Source: Culex pipiens pallens (taxonomy: Eukaryota; Arthropoda; Insecta; Diptera; Culicidae). Taken from it: a DNA stretch of 64,000 nt. Shown here one piece after another: positions 60,250-64,000 of the stretch. The stretch lies in NCBI RefSeq assembly GCF_016801865.2, contig NC_068938.1, forward strand, positions 30,170,181 to 30,234,180. Direction: 5' to 3'. Below the pieces are notes generated by a model. The model was not told the origin of the DNA, did no database searches, and was given only the letters and a program-made list of their open reading frames with translations. Position 1 is the stretch's first letter, and the number at the start of each line of letters is the position of its first letter. The position numbers and the translations under genes were made by a program.

Positions 60250-60725
60250 AGTGCAAAGGTCATTTCATCGAAATGATCATTCCAACAAAATGGTCATTTC
60301 ACCCAAAAGGTCATTTAACCGAAATGGTCATTTCAACAAAATGGTCGTTTCACTGAAATGGTCGTTTCACTGAAATGGTCATTTAACCGAAATGGTCATT
60401 TTAAGAAATGGTGATTTCACTAAAATGTTCATTGCACCGAAATGGTCTTTTCACCGAAATGGTCATTTCACCGAAATTGTTCACTTCACTGAAATGGTCA
60501 TTTCACAAAAATGGTGATTGCACCAAAATGGTCGTTTCACTGAAATGTTAATTTCACCAAAATGGTAATTTAACCGAAATGGTCATTTAACCGAAATGGT
60601 CATTTCACAGAAATGGTCATTTCACCAAAATGCTCACTTAATCGAATTGGTCATTTCACAGAAATGGTCATTTCACCAAAATGGTCATTACACCGACATG
60701 GTCATTCAACCAAAATGGTCATTAC
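60250..60725 (+). repeat. 17-bp tandem array GGTCATTTCACCGAAAT, ~28 units
   Basis: Degenerate head-to-tail units; the variable positions lie in the CACC/AACC/CACT spacer and the A/C after it. Each unit contains CATTTC and GAAATG, so every monomer is itself an imperfect hairpin. Confidence 0.92.
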
Positions 60726-61364
60726 AAAGATTTTTTCGTCACTGAAATAACCAGATCTCCATATTTTTGGCAAAATATCCAAAGCTTAAATGCCCTATTC
60801 GGTGAAAAAACATTCGATGATACGACTCAGAACCCCAAAGAATTTTCAATCCATCCCTCAATCACCTGCCATCCCGGGCGGTGAGGTGAGAACCGTTCAC
60901 ACCGTCTTATCACCTGATTAGGCACTCGTCAGAACGACAGGTTGACTGAGCAAACACGTCCATCTCAAGTGATTGTAATCACTAATCAAGTTAGTGTCGA
61001 GATTTTTGATGCATAATTACCGGAGCCATATGCAAATGCGTTCCAATCACTGAATTAGAGGCTCATTTGCAAACTTGATTGACCGCAGATTCGATGCTGT
61101 TTACAATCAGAAAGCAAACGCAAATAAAGCATCCAACTTTGACATCAGGGCAAAACTTTAAGTGCATTTCACTCACTTCAGAAAACTTTAACTCAAAAGA
61201 CTAGGCGAGCAAAAGTTTTTCGCAACAGCCCTCTGTAAAGGCATCAAGTCACAGCCTTAAGTCTTAAAGAGAGAGGCATCAGCATCAGCGCGTGTCATAA
61301 CTAACTGTGTCATAAAGTTTTTGTTTTTTTCTTCCGTTGTTCCCTTAACGAGCGGAAACGAGAG

Positions 61365-61457
61365 ATGACAAATTTGGACGCGGTGGCGGCAAGTTCTGCG
61401 GATCACGTGCCTATAAGCTTTGAGGTTATGGCAGGGATGTGCGGAATGAGTGATATT
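61365..61457 (+). other. Possible short coding exon with splice donor
   Basis: ATG at 61365 begins 31 codons (first residues MTNLDAVAASSADHVPIS) with a GC-richer third position than the surroundings. They end in phase 0 at ATT/GTAAGA (61458), a strong splice donor. A pyrimidine-rich tract (TTTTTTTCTTCCGTTGTTCC) lies just upstream and could belong to an acceptor at the AG of 61351-61352, which would make this an internal exon. No domain is recognisable and no partner exon was found in the window. Confidence 0.22.
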
Positions 61458-64000
61458 GTAAGAAATATTTTATTAAATTAAGTTATTAGTTTCTGAACAT
61501 TTTTTCAAGTACAAATTAAAAATAGTAACATGATTTTTTTTAGAAATCCTGACATTTGAAGTATTTGGGCATCTCTTCAGTATTTTCTTGTTCAACCTTA
61601 TATTTGAAGATTATTACATATTTTCTTCTTTTTTAGCGACTGGATAAATTGGAAATATTCACAGTTGAGAAATTGTTATATTTAAATGAAACTTAATTCG
61701 TCATTTAAAAAATAAATAAACAATGTTTCGAAAGCTTAAGAGCTTAAGAATCTTCGTAAGAGTGGTTGCAAAACAGGGTCAACTTTTGACTTGGTTTTAA
61801 AATAAGAAGAAATCAAAATTTCCAGGATTTTTTGGGTTTTTTTTTCATTTTCTACAAAGTAGTTGAGCAAATTGATCACATCCCACGAATAATCTTATCA
61901 AAAGCATCAGCGCAAACCCTCAAAAATATTTTTTTTGAACGTTGCAATTCATGGTTAAGTTTCAGAGTAAAATGGTATTGGATGCACTTTTACAACTTTT
62001 CAAAATAAACATTCACATTTTTAAAAGTGATTTTGGGACCTGTGGATCAAAAGTTACATCCATTTTCATGTAAAAAAGATGTAATTTAAAATCTAAAAAA
62101 ATGCAAAACTACTGGCATTTATTTGTGAATCAGGTTGCACTTGGAATAGGATGTGTAATACTTCAAAAGTTGATAAAATCTCTTGGGTTTCTTTCAATTT
62201 GAGAAATTGATATTTGAAAATGTCGAATATTCAAGGAAAAACTGAACCACCCTGACAAAATGGGAAATTGTTTCAAAAATATGTATTTTTCGATTGTTTT
62301 TTTTTGTATTACTAACTTATCGATTTTTGTTTTGTTATTAAAGTTATCAATAAGAATCTCAAAATTCTAAATTTGTCTTAATTTCTAAATAGCTGTTATA
62401 AAAAAATCATTTTAGCGAGGTAAATCTGTGGGGTTTTATCGCAAAACATTGTTATTTTTAACAGAATTTATGGCGCACTTGAAACCTGAAATGAATTTGA
62501 ATTTATTGAGATAGGATTTATCACATTTTGTACATTTTCCAATGTGTTTTTGTGATTTTTTTTGTTTTATAAAGGACCAGTTGTAACAATCATTTTCATA
62601 AGACAAAAAATTTCGAATTTAAATTATTTTTTCTACTATAAAAATAAAAGTTTTTTTTTTCTCTTTTTTCATAAAATTAAATTTAAAATATTATTTCCAA
62701 AAATGGGAAATTTTTCAGGATTTCGCAAAAATTTTGATTTTGCATTATTTTATTTTCATTGGAACTTTGTTCATTCTAGTCCAAGATTCCATTCAATTTT
62801 ATCATGTGATTATTACAAATGTGATCGATTTGGTGTCTTAGAAAAAAAATCTTGTTATGGTTAGGACTTTTCAGAAGAAAATTGGTACACGAGGAAAAAT
62901 CCCATTTTTTTTATTAAACCTTTTGTCACTAAAAAGTTGAATGCCTAAAATTAGATTTTTTGAAAATGTTGTGAAAATTTAGTATTCACAATGTTTTTAT
63001 TATATACTCCATTTTTTAAATGATGCTATCTTGTTAACATTTTGATCCATTATTTGTGTTTTGAAATGTAACGGATATCAAATTTTATGCTCATTTTGAT
63101 AAAAATAATTGAAAATTTCAGAATCAAGCAAAATGGCGTTTTTTTACAAAGACACAAAATTTAAATCATATAAAAAATACTAATAATTAGAAAAATCGAT
63201 TTTCGAAAGCGTTTAAAATTTATCATAATTGTTTTTATAGATATATCACCCAATCCATTTTGAGTTTGATACATTTCTACATTTCTGCTTTTTAAATAAA
63301 TGATTTAAAACAAGTCCAAAAACTACACTCAAAATTGATTGTTATGAGTTATTTCACAGCGCTATACTTTTGAAATACATTTCAATAAAATCGAGGCACG
63401 AGCATATTATGGACAAGAAATCTTTAAAAAATAGCTTAAGATCTTTGACATTTGTAGATAACTCGAAAATAACGAAATAACATATTTTTGCTTTTATGAA
63501 GATGTTTTCTTTTTTCTGTGATTTTATCTCTATTTTTTTCTCATTGTTCAAAAGCAATATAACAGTTTTTTTTGTTCCAAGTTTCCCACCGTTTCCCAAT
63601 CCCAAACCCAGCAAAGCTCCAAATGTTGTACACTCTCTTCTTCACTTCGAAAATGAACCCCCTCAAAAACTCCATGTCCTGGCGCTACAAAATTGGTGTC
63701 CGATGTCAGACTTCGCAGTCTCCACACCAAAAAAAAAGAAGAAGTAGAAGACAAAAGTTAATTTCTTCTGACACTCTTTGACTTTGGTGTGGCGACGATG
63801 AGGAACACCATTTAATTACCACCAACGTCGTCAGCGTGCGACGCCGAACGTGCCAACATGCCCTGAGGCCAAGCGACATGACATTAGACAGAGGCGGCCA
63901 AACTTACACACACAGGCGTTACGCTCTGTTGAGCTTTGAAGTTTTTGGGCTAAAAATGACCGAACCTGTGCCGTGGAGAGGAAATGAAGTTGTCATTAGC
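61458..64000. other. AT-rich tail of the window, no supported gene
   Basis: 61.46-63.5 kb is very AT-rich; about 62820-62960 (GATCGATTTGGTGTCTTAG, GTCACTAAAAAGTTGA) resembles the 55-57 kb palindromic family. 63.58-64.0 kb is GC-richer and apparently unique. Short open frames near 63.5-63.78 kb overlap in several frames and are not called. Confidence 0.4.

Overview
This is a eukaryotic, AT-rich, repeat-dominated window with one recognisable protein-coding locus. It reads like a culicine mosquito genome, most likely Culex. That is an inference from three things: one divergent insect ionotropic receptor (IR) gene, several tRNA-derived SINEs, and a very high density of small non-autonomous DNA transposons with TA, TTAA or 8-bp target duplications. 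I could not run a database search, so species and family names are tentative. I saw no transposase, reverse transcriptase or integrase reading frame, so every mobile element here appears non-autonomous or decayed.

Layout. 0.16-2.96 kb is one giant octamer array. 3-9.6 kb holds a 1.36-kb fold-back element, two tRNA-like SINE heads and a 930-bp TA-flanked element. 10-15 kb is AT-rich with a 141-bp piggyBac-like MITE, a possible exon near 13.5 kb and a GC-richer block near 14.5-15.1 kb. 15.2-19.4 kb is a dense cluster of fold-back and nested MITEs. 24.6-25.9 kb looks like an initiator plus a long 5' leader exon. 26.9-29.7 kb is a TA element containing a hAT-like element with (GACTCC)n ends. 33.2-35.4 kb is a hAT-like element carrying a SINE and two further MITEs nested in each other. 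35.8-36.4 kb is a short hAT-like element with a perfect 8-bp target duplication. 42.5-45.0 kb is an element carrying a 164-bp satellite. 46.5-49.2 kb is a nest of GTTATT-rich MITEs, SINEs, a hAT remnant and a roughly 157-bp satellite.

The only recognisable gene is at 49.88-51.35 kb, plus strand. It encodes an IR-family ligand-gated channel whose reading frame shifts near 50.5 kb and whose S1 ligand-binding lobe is largely missing, so it is probably a pseudogene. A possible initiator lies about 60 bp upstream and AATAAA signals overlap its stop codon.

Downstream are a 488-bp octamer array (53.3 kb), a copy of the 930-bp element interrupted by a 1.96-kb palindrome (54.7-57.5 kb), further GTTATT MITEs (59.1-59.7 kb), a 17-bp tandem array (60.25-60.73 kb) and a possible short coding exon with a good splice donor at 61.4 kb. 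The stretches between elements look like unique intergenic or intronic DNA. There is no operon-like organisation; the window is best read as intergenic or large-intron sequence shaped by transposon insertion, nesting and tandem amplification.
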